A DNA stretch of 64,000 nucleotides from Govania unica (GCF_027920805.1 NZ_JANWOI010000001.1:930001-994000); one strand, 5' to 3'. Positions 17,323 through 26,284 are shown, counted from the stretch's first letter. The notes: a model not told the origin generated them from the sequence alone. Numbers and translations: made by a program.

Positions 17323-17836
17323 TGAAGCGAAGACGCCGATCAAGGTTCGCTACTATCGGTTCAAGAACCATTTGAAGGAAAAGACAGTGGGTCTCGGGCT
17401 TGATCCCGGTGTGCTGATCGATATCGATCCGGCGGCCTTGGCGCGGGCGCAAGCGGCACTTGAAGACATGATCGAGGATTACCCCGATTGGGTCAAAACG
17501 CTGTTGCTGAAACTGTCGGAAGAGCATCGCCGCGCGGTTGATACGCCCCATGAACGGCGTTTGCAGTTTGAAAAAATCCGTCGCATTGCCCATGATATGA
17601 AAGGGCAGGGTGGCACCTTCAATTATCCGCTGATTACCGACTTTGCGGATTCGCTGTATAATTTTACCGGCGTGACGGCCGGGATGACCGACAGTCATAT
17701 CGAAATCATCAAGGTGCATATCGATTCCATGCGCGTTGTGATCAACGAAAGATTGCAGGGTGATGGTGGCCAGGGTGGTCAGGCGCTCAAGATCGGCCTG
17801 CAACAGGCCATCGATAAACACACCAAAGTTCGTTAA
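17315..17836 (+). CDS. Hpt-like phosphotransfer protein
   Basis: 173 residues. The core helix IRRIAHDMKGQGGTFNYP contains His93 and the HxxKGxxG pattern of Hpt domains, preceded by a helical region and followed by helices that would complete the four-helix bundle (FADSLYNFTGVTAGM, IEIIKVHIDSMRVVINERL). The first 40 residues are basic and specific to this protein. It overlaps the upstream receiver gene by 8 bases, so the two are translated together and probably form a cognate pair. A terminator-like hairpin follows at 17886. Confidence 0.8.
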   Translation: MVNEAKTPIKVRYYRFKNHLKEKTVGLGLDPGVLIDIDPAALARAQAALEDMIEDYPDWVKTLLLKLSEEHRRAVDTPHERRLQFEKIRRIAHDMKGQGGTFNYPLITDFADSLYNFTGVTAGMTDSHIEIIKVHIDSMRVVINERLQGDGGQGGQALKIGLQQAIDKHTKVR

Positions 17837-17885
17837 CGGTTCTCGGTCTCGGCCCTGAGGGGCACCGGTCTTGCTTGATCTTACC

Positions 17886-17917
17886 CCCGCGAAACAGCCG
17901 GTGGGTGGTTTCGCGGG
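17886..17917 (+). terminator. probable terminator after the receiver-Hpt pair
   Basis: CCCGCGAAAC at 17886-17895 pairs perfectly with GTTTCGCGGG at 17908-17917 (10-bp stem, 12-base loop). The downstream run is mixed (TGCTTTGGCTT), so this may be a weak intrinsic terminator. A smaller A/T palindrome, CTTATTTT-AAT-AAAATAAG, follows at about 18001-18019. Confidence 0.6.
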
Positions 17918-18064
17918 TGCTTTGGCTTAAGTGATGCTGCTAACAGGCGGCACCTCCTTGTCTTTTTTTGTCCCTTTATTATAATGTTAATAAGTGTGGT
18001 CTTATTTTAATAAAATAAGAGGGGGCAGGTTTAGAGAAGGGCTTGAGCAGGGAGGAGCTGGGGA

Positions 18065-18544
18065 ATGTATCTTCCTGAAAGTGAAGAGCGGAGGTTCGTA
18101 CTTCGCTTGCTAGACTATTGGCAGTTGATGCGTGGGGACAGGGAATTTCCTGAACCTGAAGACATGAATTTGCAGGCCATGGGCAAGGACGCGGAGTCTT
18201 GCGCGATTATTGCCCTGGGCAATCGTATTGATTCTTCGGTATTCAGATATCTTGGACCGCGCCTCTGTCCGGGCGACTGGGGCAATGGAATGGCTCGGAC
18301 CCTGGCCGAAATCCCTCGCGGTATATTGTTGACAGAATTGTTTCGCAGTCTGCCGCAGGTGATCGACCGGCCGGTACCTTTAAGTATCGGTGGCGTGTTT
18401 GAATTGGATGGGCGGACGGCGCTTGGTCGTTCGATCCTTTTGCCGCTGTCGATCGACGGCATCCGGGCGACCCATGTGCTCGGCGGGATTAACTATCGTT
18501 TTGCTGATAAACAGACTACCGAGACAGGACAGACAGACACATGA
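18065..18544 (+). CDS. PAS_5-type PAS domain protein
   Basis: 159 residues resembling the alphaproteobacterial PAS_5 family: a DYWQLMRGDREFPEPEDM N-terminus, the MNLQAMGKDAESCAII region and a C-terminal strand pair (GRSILLPLSIDGIRATHVLGGINYR). GGGAGGAG precedes the ATG. There is no attached output domain, so it is probably a stand-alone sensor or ligand-binding module. It overlaps the next gene by four bases (ATGA), suggesting it acts with that small membrane protein. Confidence 0.68.
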   Translation: MYLPESEERRFVLRLLDYWQLMRGDREFPEPEDMNLQAMGKDAESCAIIALGNRIDSSVFRYLGPRLCPGDWGNGMARTLAEIPRGILLTELFRSLPQVIDRPVPLSIGGVFELDGRTALGRSILLPLSIDGIRATHVLGGINYRFADKQTTETGQTDT

Positions 18545-18858
18545 CAACCCATACCGCTTATGAAGTGCGTGTGCAGCGCCAGGACAACTGGCGCGTGGAA
18601 GCCGTGTTCGACGACGAAGTGCTGGCCATCGCTGCTGCCCGGCGCGTGGCCGCGCGCGCCTCTTCCGCTCCCGTGGTGGTCTTGCAGGAAATTTACGACG
18701 TCGCACGCAATCATCTGAAAAGCCGCAGCATCTACCGCAGCGTCGACGTCATCACCACGCCGCGCAATCAGCACAGCTCCCCGGAACTGCGGCGTGGGCT
18801 GCTTATGATCCTGATTGCAGCCGCCGTTATATTCGGCAGCTTGCTGCTTGCGGTCTGA
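18541..18858 (+). CDS. hypothetical protein with C-terminal membrane anchor
   Basis: 105 residues. The first ~70 residues form a small soluble region (YEVRVQRQDNWRVEAVFDDEVLAIAAARRVA). The last ~20 residues (GLLMILIAAAVIFGSLLLAV) are a single transmembrane helix ending at the C-terminus, so the protein is probably tail-anchored in the inner membrane. It is translationally coupled to the PAS protein by an ATGA overlap. I do not recognise the family. Confidence 0.65.
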   Translation: MTTHTAYEVRVQRQDNWRVEAVFDDEVLAIAAARRVAARASSAPVVVLQEIYDVARNHLKSRSIYRSVDVITTPRNQHSSPELRRGLLMILIAAAVIFGSLLLAV

Positions 18859-18893
18859 GCTATTTAGGCTGCGTCTGTCGCCCTGATTTTAGT

Positions 18894-20072
18894 TTAATGC
18901 ATCAATTCCCGCATGGCCTGGTCGAGGCCTTCTAGGGTCAGGGGATACATGCGGTTGCCCATGAGGTCGCGCATCAGCGAGATGGACGCGGTGTGCGGCC
19001 AGTATTTTTCCGGCACCGGGTTGAGCCAGATGGCGCGGGAATAAATATCAAGCAGGCGGCGCATCCAGATTTCGCCGGATTCTTCGTTCCAATGCTCCAC
19101 CGAGCCGCCGGGATAGACGATCTCATAGGGGCTCATGGAGGCGTCGCCGATGAAGATGACCTTATAGTCATGGGGGTAGGTGTGCAAAAGGTCATGGGTG
19201 GCGAGGATTTCGCTGGTCCGCCGTTTGTTGTCCTGCCAGACGCGCTCATAGAGGCAGTTATGGAAGTAGAAATATTCCATATGCTTGAATTCGCTGCGCG
19301 CGGCTGAAAACAGTTCCTCACACATCTTGATATGCGGGTCCATGGAGCCGCCGACGTCGAAAAACAGCAGCACCTTGACCGTGTTGTGGCGTTCGGGCCG
19401 CATGTGGATATCAAGGAATCCCTTGTGCGCCGTTGATTTGATGGTGCCGTCGAGATCGAGTTCTTCGGCCGCACCCTGCCGCGCGAATTTCCGCAACCGG
19501 CGCAAGGCCACCTTGATATTGCGCGTGCCGAGTTCGACCGTATCGTCGAGGTTCTTGAACTCGCGTTTGTCCCAGACCTTGACGGCGCGGCCATGGCGGC
19601 CCTTGTCCTGCCCGATACGCACGCCTTCGGGGTTGTAGCCATAGGCGCCGAAGGGCGAGGTTCCGGCGGTGCCGATCCATTTGCTGCCGCCTTGATGGCG
19701 GCTGTCCTGTTCTTCCATGCGTTTCTGGAGCGTCTCCATGAGCTTGTCCCAGTCGCCCATGGCCTCGATCTTTTTCATTTCCTCTTCGGTGAGCATGAGC
19801 TCGGCCAGCTTGCGCAGCCATTCCTCGGGAATTTCGACGCTTTCTTCCTCAAGTCCGGTGCTTTCGAGGCCCTGAAACATATGGCCGAACACGCGGTCGA
19901 ATTTATCGAGATTGCGTTCGTCCTTCACGAGGGTCGCGCGGGCGAGGTAATAGAAATCCTCAGTGCTGAAGCGGGCAAGCCCGGCTTTCAGCGCCTCAAG
20001 CAGCGTCAGATATTCGCGGAGGGTGACCGGCACCCGGGCGTCTCTGAGGGCGAAGAAGAAATTGGTGAACAT
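18894..20072 (-). CDS. VWA domain protein, CoxE/YeaD-like partner of MoxR ATPase
   Basis: 392 residues. The N-terminal ~200 residues are helical and charged (REYLTLLEALKAGLARF, EEEMKKIEAMGDWDKLMETLQKR). The C-terminal part is a von Willebrand A fold: VKVLLFFDVGGSMD carries the metal site, but as DxGxS rather than canonical DxSxS, a variant seen in this family, then KVIFIGDASMSPYEI. It lies 9 bases downstream of a MoxR AAA+ ATPase gene. MoxR-VWA pairs act as chaperones in assembly or metal insertion of larger complexes; the client here is unknown. Confidence 0.82.
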   Translation of the reverse strand: MFTNFFFALRDARVPVTLREYLTLLEALKAGLARFSTEDFYYLARATLVKDERNLDKFDRVFGHMFQGLESTGLEEESVEIPEEWLRKLAELMLTEEEMKKIEAMGDWDKLMETLQKRMEEQDSRHQGGSKWIGTAGTSPFGAYGYNPEGVRIGQDKGRHGRAVKVWDKREFKNLDDTVELGTRNIKVALRRLRKFARQGAAEELDLDGTIKSTAHKGFLDIHMRPERHNTVKVLLFFDVGGSMDPHIKMCEELFSAARSEFKHMEYFYFHNCLYERVWQDNKRRTSEILATHDLLHTYPHDYKVIFIGDASMSPYEIVYPGGSVEHWNEESGEIWMRRLLDIYSRAIWLNPVPEKYWPHTASISLMRDLMGNRMYPLTLEGLDQAMRELMH

Positions 20073-20081
20073 GGCTTTGCC

Positions 20082-20930
20082 TCAGCGGCCGTCGCGCCGC
20101 CCCATAAAGGCGAGGCGTTCAAACAGATGCACATCCTGCTCGTTTTTCAGGAGCGCGCCATGGAGCGGCGGGATGAGCTTTTTCGGGTCGCGTTCCTTCA
20201 ACAGCTCGACCGGAAGATCTTCATGCATCAAAAGCTTCAACCAATCGAGCAATTCGGAGGTGGACGGCTTTTTCTTCAAGCCCGGCACGTCGCGGATGTC
20301 ATAGAAAATCTGCAAGGCCTCGCGGGTCAGGTCCTTGCGGATATCGGGGTAATGGACATTGACGATCTGGTTCATCGTCTCGCGGTCGGGGAACTTGATG
20401 TAATGGAAGAAACAGCGGCGCAGAAACGCGTCCGGCAGTTCCTTTTCATTGTTCGAGGTGATGATGACGAGCGGGCGGTCCTTGGCCTTCACCGTTTCGC
20501 CGGTCTCATAGACAAAGAACTCCATACGGTCGAGTTCCTGCAGAAGATCGTTCGGGAACTCGATATCGGCCTTGTCGATTTCGTCGATCAGCAGGATGGA
20601 CGGGGTTTCGGCGGTGAACGCCTCCCACAGCTTGCCGCGGCGGATATAGTTGCGGATATCATGAACCTTGGCGTCGCCCAACTGGCTGTCGCGCAGCCGT
20701 GAGACGGCGTCATATTCATAAAGGCCCTGCTGCGCCTTGGTGGTGGATTTGACATGCCATTCAAGCAGGGCAAAACCCATGGCCCGCGCTACCTCGGCCG
20801 CAAGCACGGTCTTCCCGGTGCCGGGTTCACCCTTGATCAGCAACGGGCGTCGTAGGGTCAGCGCGGCGTTGACGGCGATTTTCAGATCGTCGGTGGCAAC
20901 GTAATTGTCAGTGCCGGTGAATTTTCTCAT
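20082..20930 (-). CDS. MoxR-family AAA+ ATPase
   Basis: 282 residues from the ATG at 20930 (MRKFTGTDNYVATDDL, the usual family start); a TTG at 20963 in frame is possible. Walker A GEPGTGKT (residues 34-41), Walker B LLIDEID, sensor-1 region LVIITSNNEKELPDAFLRRC and a C-terminal helical lid are present. It precedes the VWA gene by 9 bases and they form a two-gene operon. MoxR ATPases with VWA partners remodel or mature protein complexes. Confidence 0.88.
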   Translation of the reverse strand: MRKFTGTDNYVATDDLKIAVNAALTLRRPLLIKGEPGTGKTVLAAEVARAMGFALLEWHVKSTTKAQQGLYEYDAVSRLRDSQLGDAKVHDIRNYIRRGKLWEAFTAETPSILLIDEIDKADIEFPNDLLQELDRMEFFVYETGETVKAKDRPLVIITSNNEKELPDAFLRRCFFHYIKFPDRETMNQIVNVHYPDIRKDLTREALQIFYDIRDVPGLKKKPSTSELLDWLKLLMHEDLPVELLKERDPKKLIPPLHGALLKNEQDVHLFERLAFMGRRDGR

Positions 20931-21024
20931 GGGCGTCAGGATCTCTTGTGGGTCGAGTCTCAAATGAACGTTTGAATTTGAAAGTAGGAGGCTTTGCCAT
21001 CGAAGGCAAGAGGAGGCCCTCCTC

Positions 21025-22773
21025 TCAGTCGAACCGGTTGTTGCCGATGATCAGGCTGTCGACGCGGGCAGGAACGATACGGATTTGTCCCGTCTGATCG
21101 GCCGCGCGCAGGATTTCGAGGCTGAGCGGGTGGGGCGCGCTCAGGGTCAGGGGCGGCTCATAGCGATCCTTGGGCGAGTTCCAGATAAACAGGGTGACGC
21201 TGTTGCCGCCGGTCCAGATAGCGGTGTCGTCATAACCGTCGCGGTTGAAGTCGAGCAGAATGATGGCGCAGGGCGAGGTCGTTTCAAGGTCGCGGTTGGC
21301 GCAGCTTTTGGCTAGATCCGGAGCCATTTCGAGGAGCGCCGGCAGGAACCGTTGCGGCATGAGCGCGTTCGATGGGAAAATCGGCAGCTCGTCGAGCGTG
21401 GTCAGCAGCTTCTCCCGCTTACTGCCGGTCAGGCCCTTCTGTGCCTTGTCCTGGGAGGTCCGCCAGTCGCCGGGATGTTTCGCGGCATCAAGATCGGCGA
21501 GCGCGGTTCTGACATCTTCTTCGGCCATCAGTTTCGGATCATGACGGATTTTGTCGAGCGCCCGCAGCCCCGGTTTGCCGAGATTGAACTTGAGCGCGCC
21601 GAAATCGAAATCGACGGCCGCGACCTTGCCGGTTTGCAACCGCGACAGCTGGTTATGGGCCGAACGGGTCATGCCATCGAAGCCAGGGACATGCAGGAGA
21701 ATACCGAGGAGAACCGCCAGCAGCGCAAGACGTGGGTTGATGATGGTCAGGGAGTCGATCCAAACGCGCCGACGGAACAGGACTGTGGTGGCATAAGCAA
21801 AGCCATAAGCCACGGTGAGCCAGGTCAGCACCAGCGCCGTCACCCGGTCGGGGGTCAGGCCATATTGGCTGACGCGCAGCCAGACCGAATAAAAGGCGAG
21901 CAGCCCATAGATCGGCAAAGCCACCATGAAGGCCTTGACCAAAAGGGACGCCGGACGCCAGAACAGGCGCTGTTCGCGGCCGTCCTGTATGGCCCCGTTC
22001 ACGAAAATGACGAAGGCGATGACCATGCTGAGCAGGATCGGAGTTGCCCGTTGCGTGGCCCAAAGCGGTGCGAGGCCGGTGAAGGGCAGGGCGAGCAGAA
22101 ACAGCAATCCGGCAAAGGCCACAATCACCGCAAGGATGCGGAAGGTGGCAAGGATCAGACGGCGGACCGCGAGAATAGGGCCGTCAAGCTCCCGCAGCAG
22201 GGTGATGCCAAGGCCGAACACAGCGCTGTAAAAAGGCCAGCAGAACCAGTTTTTGGCAAAGGTTTCGCTGAAAATATCGAGGCGGATCAGGCTGAACAAC
22301 TGGCCCCAGAGGAAAAGAACCAGAAACACCACGAAGGTGAAGACAGCCGACAGCATCAGCACCAGCAGATTGGCCCAGGCGGCTTCAAACAGGCGCGGAT
22401 AGGGGATTTTCCGCCAGCTATGCCCCCGGCTCGCCTGATAGAAACAAAGCAGGATATAGCTGCCGCTGACCGCCGCGAGGCCAAGGCCGTTCCCTAAGGT
22501 CGTGGGGTCGGTGAGGGTCTGCAACAGAAGGTAAAGCCCGGCATAAAAGGCTCCGACGGCGTAGGCTGCGATCGCATCGCGGAGGCGGCTCTGTTCACGG
22601 ATGGCCAGCATGAGCGCGGTGGGCGCAAGGATCAGGAACAACGTGGCCGCTTGGCTTGCGGCAAGGGGAACGCCCGTAAACTTCTGGGAGAGGAGATAAA
22701 AGCCAAGCCCTTGCAGGAAACCAATCAGGATCGGTGCGGGATCAAGCGCGATATCATATTTCCAGAGCTTCAT
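21025..22773 (-). CDS. DUF4153 family multi-pass membrane protein
   Basis: 582 residues. The first ~370 residues contain about ten hydrophobic segments (for example ILIGFLQGLGFYLL, NLLVLMLSAVFTFVVFLVLFLW, ILAVIVAFAGLLFLLALPF). The last ~200 residues are soluble and probably periplasmic, with an FNRDGYDDTAIWTGG calcium-loop-like stretch near the C-terminus. The membrane half matches DUF4153 proteins of unknown function. It is divergent from no immediate partner and separated from the MaoC gene by 134 bases. Confidence 0.75.
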   Translation of the reverse strand: MKLWKYDIALDPAPILIGFLQGLGFYLLSQKFTGVPLAASQAATLFLILAPTALMLAIREQSRLRDAIAAYAVGAFYAGLYLLLQTLTDPTTLGNGLGLAAVSGSYILLCFYQASRGHSWRKIPYPRLFEAAWANLLVLMLSAVFTFVVFLVLFLWGQLFSLIRLDIFSETFAKNWFCWPFYSAVFGLGITLLRELDGPILAVRRLILATFRILAVIVAFAGLLFLLALPFTGLAPLWATQRATPILLSMVIAFVIFVNGAIQDGREQRLFWRPASLLVKAFMVALPIYGLLAFYSVWLRVSQYGLTPDRVTALVLTWLTVAYGFAYATTVLFRRRVWIDSLTIINPRLALLAVLLGILLHVPGFDGMTRSAHNQLSRLQTGKVAAVDFDFGALKFNLGKPGLRALDKIRHDPKLMAEEDVRTALADLDAAKHPGDWRTSQDKAQKGLTGSKREKLLTTLDELPIFPSNALMPQRFLPALLEMAPDLAKSCANRDLETTSPCAIILLDFNRDGYDDTAIWTGGNSVTLFIWNSPKDRYEPPLTLSAPHPLSLEILRAADQTGQIRIVPARVDSLIIGNNRFD

Positions 22774-22907
22774 ACGGTCCTCACGGCTAACTTGCTGGGT
22801 TTTGAGTCCGGCAGGTTAGCATCTGAGGCCGGAAGGGGTAAACCTTCAATGCCCTTCGGACCGGCGATGTGACTGTGCGGTATCTATACGACCGGCACGG
22901 TCTCTCG

Positions 22908-23366
22908 TCAGGGCCGCTTGAACACCAGCAGCCTGGCGACGGAGCGCTGGCAAACCTCCCCCCGTTGATTGAGGGTTTCGCTTTGAACGGTGACAAGTCC
23001 GCGATCGGGTTTGGATTTGGACGGCGCGATGGTGAGGATTGTGCTGACCACATGGAGCACATCCCCGGGTCGGGTCGGGCGCGGCCAGGAGACGTCACTG
23101 CCAGCCCCGATGATGCCGTTCCCCAAGGGAACGCTGTCCACGATCAGCCGCATGGTGATCGCGGCGGTATGCCAGCCGCTGGCGGCGATGCCGCCAAAAA
23201 ACGTGTCCCGCGCTGCGTTCTCGTCGAGATGAAAGGGCTGGGGGTCGAATTGCCGGGCGAAATCCAGAATCTGCGGCATGTCCAGCGCATGCTCTCCGCT
23301 TGTGAAAACATCGCCCTCGTGGAGATCATCGAGATAGAGCGGGGAATTTTTGGCTGTGGCGGTCAT
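22908..23366 (-). CDS. MaoC-like hydratase/dehydratase
   Basis: 152 residues from the ATG at 23366 (AAGGA seven bases upstream); a longer frame to 23588 runs antisense into the upstream gene and lacks a ribosome site. Hot-dog fold signatures: FARQFDPQPFHLDENAARDTFFGG contains the Asp-x5-His dyad of R-hydratases, then GDVLHVVSTIL and a C-terminal LNQRGEVCQRSVARLLV. Members hydrate enoyl-CoA or related acyl thioesters. Substrate unknown; the gene is in the same orientation as its neighbours. Confidence 0.85.
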   Translation of the reverse strand: MTATAKNSPLYLDDLHEGDVFTSGEHALDMPQILDFARQFDPQPFHLDENAARDTFFGGIAASGWHTAAITMRLIVDSVPLGNGIIGAGSDVSWPRPTRPGDVLHVVSTILTIAPSKSKPDRGLVTVQSETLNQRGEVCQRSVARLLVFKRP

Positions 23367-23413
23367 CTGCTGTCCTTTCCTCAGGTCCGGGGCTACTGGC
23401 GCTGAGGGATGGA

Positions 23414-25114
23414 TTATAGCGAGCCGGAGCGGTTTTGATCCAGGTACCCGCGCAGGTCCTGGATCAGGCGCGGGATCAGGCCATCCCAGGGATCGTCGAT
23501 GCTGCCGATCAGCATGCGGCCCTTGGAGAAAAAGGGCGTGACTTCGTTCGCGCCGAAGCTCCACCAGGGGCGCGTCGGCAACAGCCACCAGGTGGGGGTG
23601 CCGACGGCAAAGCTGAACATGCCGGGGGCGCTCGCCGGGCCGATGACGAGGTCCACGGCTTTCGAGAGCGCGGCTACGGTTTCAAGGTCGTCCCTGAGAT
23701 TGGCGTCATCCCACTGATGGATGGTGGCGCCGAACTGATCCCGGACCAGTGCGAGCTCGTCGGCACAGTCGCCATATTGAAGATTGATGAAATCCACGTC
23801 GGGGAAGGCGGCAAAGACCGGGCCCCAGACCTCGATCGGGGCGTAATGTTTGTTGCGGCGGGCGTTCTGTTTGCCGCTTCGCCAATAGATGCCGATTTTG
23901 GGTTTGGGCCCGAGATCGGCAAGCCGGGTACGCCAGACTGCGAGACGCTCGGGATCGGGGATCAGAAAGCCGTCCACATTGTCCGGGATGCTCGCCACGC
24001 TTTTCCAGCGATGCAGCGGCACACTGCCGCAGGCAATGGCGCGATCGGCGGGTGGCAGGTCCTTTTGCAGCGTCGGCATGCTGCGGTAGCGATAGGAATT
24101 GTGAAACCCGTCGCCATAAGCGCCAATGACCGCCGTCGGGAAGGAGCGTTGATATAGCGTCACCAGCCGCCGGTCGCAGCCGATATAAAGCTGTTCGGCT
24201 TCGGCGGTCAGGCGGGGATAGCTCGCGGCGAACAGAATTTCGTCACCGAGGCCCTGTTCGGGACAGATGAGCAACCGCTTGCCGGCGAGGGACTCGCCTT
24301 TCCAGTCCGCATGTTCATGGGTGTAGTAAAGCGCGTTCGCAGCCCCCGGCTTGTTACGCCATTCATATTCGCGCCAGCCGGTGCGAAGGTCGCCGGTGGC
24401 CAGCGCCGAGGAGGACAGGCCCATATGGGCGTTCCAGTTCTTGAAATTGACCTTGATGGCTTTTTTGGCGAACTGGATCGCCTGTTTATGATTGCCCGAA
24501 TGTTCATAGGCCAGCGAGATGTTATTGAGGACGTTGTAGGATTCGGGCGCGAGCCGATAAGCCTCGGAATAAAACGGGATGGAGGCTTTATAGCCATCGC
24601 GCAGCGACACCGCCGTGCCGATCGTGTTCCAGAGTGATGCGATATCAGGAAACAGGGGGATGACCTCCTGCAGGAAATCGATGGCTTCGTCGAGCTTGTC
24701 CTGTTTTTCAAGGGCGCTTGCCAGATTATTGTAGCCGGTCGGGTCATCGGGCTTGAGCGGGATATAGATGCGATAGATTTTCTCCATCGTATCATACATC
24801 TCAAGATCCGACGCGAGATTGCCAAGCACAGCCAGCACATCGGCCTTCGGGCCATGAATGGCGAGGGCCTGTTCAAGCACTTCAAGCGCCTGCCGACGCA
24901 CGCCGAGCTTGCCGAGCCCTTCGGCCACCGCCACCAGCAGATCGAAATCGCGCGGATTGAGGTTCCAGGCTTCCACCAGATATTTGGAGGCGCTGGCCCA
25001 GTCTCCGCTGTCGGCATGCTTCTTGCTTTTGGTCAGCAGGGTCTGGAGTTTCCGCAAGGTTGCCTCAGGCAGGGAGTGCAGGGACGGCGAAAGCTCGGCG
25101 CTCGCTTGTGTCAT
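23414..25114 (-). CDS. TPR-glycosyltransferase, FlmG-like (probable flagellin glycosyltransferase)
   Basis: 566 residues. Residues ~20-250 are tandem tetratricopeptide repeats (SASKYLVEAWNLNPRDF, PTGYNNLASALEKQDKLDEAI, ESYNVLNNISLAYEHSGNHKQAI). Residues ~270-560 are a GT-B-like glycosyltransferase half (LICPEQGLGDEILFAASYPRL, PKIGIYWRSGKQNARRNKH, AVDLVIGPASAPGMFSFAVG). TPR plus glycosyltransferase next to flbT, flaF and flagellin genes is the arrangement of FlmG, the flagellin glycosyltransferase described in Caulobacter, where the TPR part binds flagellin. Function here is by analogy. It is divergent from flbT. Confidence 0.75.
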   Translation of the reverse strand: MTQASAELSPSLHSLPEATLRKLQTLLTKSKKHADSGDWASASKYLVEAWNLNPRDFDLLVAVAEGLGKLGVRRQALEVLEQALAIHGPKADVLAVLGNLASDLEMYDTMEKIYRIYIPLKPDDPTGYNNLASALEKQDKLDEAIDFLQEVIPLFPDIASLWNTIGTAVSLRDGYKASIPFYSEAYRLAPESYNVLNNISLAYEHSGNHKQAIQFAKKAIKVNFKNWNAHMGLSSSALATGDLRTGWREYEWRNKPGAANALYYTHEHADWKGESLAGKRLLICPEQGLGDEILFAASYPRLTAEAEQLYIGCDRRLVTLYQRSFPTAVIGAYGDGFHNSYRYRSMPTLQKDLPPADRAIACGSVPLHRWKSVASIPDNVDGFLIPDPERLAVWRTRLADLGPKPKIGIYWRSGKQNARRNKHYAPIEVWGPVFAAFPDVDFINLQYGDCADELALVRDQFGATIHQWDDANLRDDLETVAALSKAVDLVIGPASAPGMFSFAVGTPTWWLLPTRPWWSFGANEVTPFFSKGRMLIGSIDDPWDGLIPRLIQDLRGYLDQNRSGSL

Positions 25115-25344
25115 GGCGTTCGGAACTCGGTTGCTGGTAATTTGATGAACTTAAGGTCGATCAAAGCATTTCATGGTTAAGAAAGCGCTAAGCGCCGGGA
25201 GTGGCCAGGACAGAAATATCTCTAAAAAGCCAGTGGCAATTTAGACCTTGTTAACTGTGTGAGGTCAGACTACTGCCATTATAGATGTTGCTGCGCTTCT
25301 TAAGGCCTTTCGAGGGAGCGTTTTGAGCGAGGACCAGTCAGGGA

Positions 25345-25770
25345 ATGGCACTCAAGATTTCATTGAAGCCGGGCGAGAAATTTGTCGTCAATGGGGCTGT
25401 TATTGCCAATGGCGATCGCCGTTCCAGCCTTGTCATTCAAAACAAGGTGTCGATCCTGCGGGAAAAGGACATTCTCCAGGAAGGCGACGTCACGACTCCG
25501 GTGCGTCATATTTATTTCCCGATCATGCTGATGTATCTCGATGAAGGGGCAATGAACAGGTACTATGAGGAATTCGTTCTTCGCATGACCGAGTTCATGG
25601 GCATCACGAAGGATCCTGCTGTGCTTGCGATCTGTGTCGAGATCAGTGCGGATGTCATGAAGCATCACTATTATCGGGCGCTTATGACTTGTAAAAAGCT
25701 CTTCGCCTATGAGGACGAAAGGTTGAATTATGTCTCTTACGGCGTATCAGAAGGCTCAAAGCGCGACTGA
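25345..25770 (+). CDS. flbT: flagellin post-transcriptional regulator FlbT
   Basis: 141 residues, the usual FlbT size, starting MALKISLKPGEKFVVNGAVI. FlbT in Caulobacter binds the 5' leader of flagellin mRNA and destabilises it until the hook is complete. The DERLNYVSYGV C-terminal region overlaps the start of flaF by 41 bases. The flagellin leaders in this window carry conserved hairpins that could be its targets. CAGGGA precedes the ATG. Confidence 0.92.
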   Translation: MALKISLKPGEKFVVNGAVIANGDRRSSLVIQNKVSILREKDILQEGDVTTPVRHIYFPIMLMYLDEGAMNRYYEEFVLRMTEFMGITKDPAVLAICVEISADVMKHHYYRALMTCKKLFAYEDERLNYVSYGVSEGSKRD

Positions 25771-26200
25771 AACGCCGCGTGATGTGGAATATCGCTTATT
25801 CGCACAGGTGACCTCGGCGCTCACGCGGGCAAAAGAACATGGCACGCGTGACGGCGAATATGTCAAGGCGCTCGATTGGAACCGCCGTATGTGGTCCACC
25901 TTCACAAGCGACTGCAGCGCCGAAGGCAATCAATTGCCGAAGGACCTGAGGGCGCGGATCATTTCGATCGGCATGTGGGTCAGTCGCTATACCTCTGACG
26001 TCATTCGCAATGGTGCGGATATTGACGCGCTTATCGACGTCAATCGGGCCATTATGGAAGGGCTTGCCGCCCGTGCAGTGCCTCAGCCGCAGGCTCAATA
26101 TGGCGCTGCACCGCAGGGTAATTATGCGGCTGCACCGCAGGCAAATACCTCCGCCGGAAATGAGATGCCGCGCACTCCCATGCGCCCGCTTTCGGCCTGA
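25730..26200 (+). CDS. flaF: flagellar biosynthesis regulator FlaF
   Basis: 156 residues; the conserved part is residues 1-110 (MSLTAYQKAQSATETPRDVEYRLFAQV, LDWNRRMWSTFTSDC), followed by a Gln/Ala-rich tail (PQPQAQYGAAPQGNYAAAP). FlaF promotes flagellin translation or export and works opposite to FlbT in Alphaproteobacteria. AAAGG precedes the ATG, and the gene overlaps flbT by 41 bases, so expression of the antagonistic pair is coupled. A strong terminator follows. Confidence 0.9.
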   Translation: MSLTAYQKAQSATETPRDVEYRLFAQVTSALTRAKEHGTRDGEYVKALDWNRRMWSTFTSDCSAEGNQLPKDLRARIISIGMWVSRYTSDVIRNGADIDALIDVNRAIMEGLAARAVPQPQAQYGAAPQGNYAAAPQANTSAGNEMPRTPMRPLSA

Positions 26201-26231
26201 TCACAGCGATTTATTTTTAACGATGATTTGC

Positions 26232-26262
26232 ACGGAAGCGCCCTTGGGTGCTTCCGTTTTTT
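26232..26262 (+). terminator. intrinsic terminator after flbT-flaF
   Basis: ACGGAAGC (26232-26239) pairs with GCTTCCGT (26250-26257), followed by TTTTTA. It separates flaF from the first flagellin promoter. Confidence 0.88.
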
Positions 26263-26284
26263 ATGTGTTTTCCGCCTGCGCATG

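Noticed and set aside
25177-25191. TTAA-GAAAGCG-CTAA upstream of the FlmG-like gene
   Set aside because: One mismatch in the second half; suggestive but not listed as a feature.
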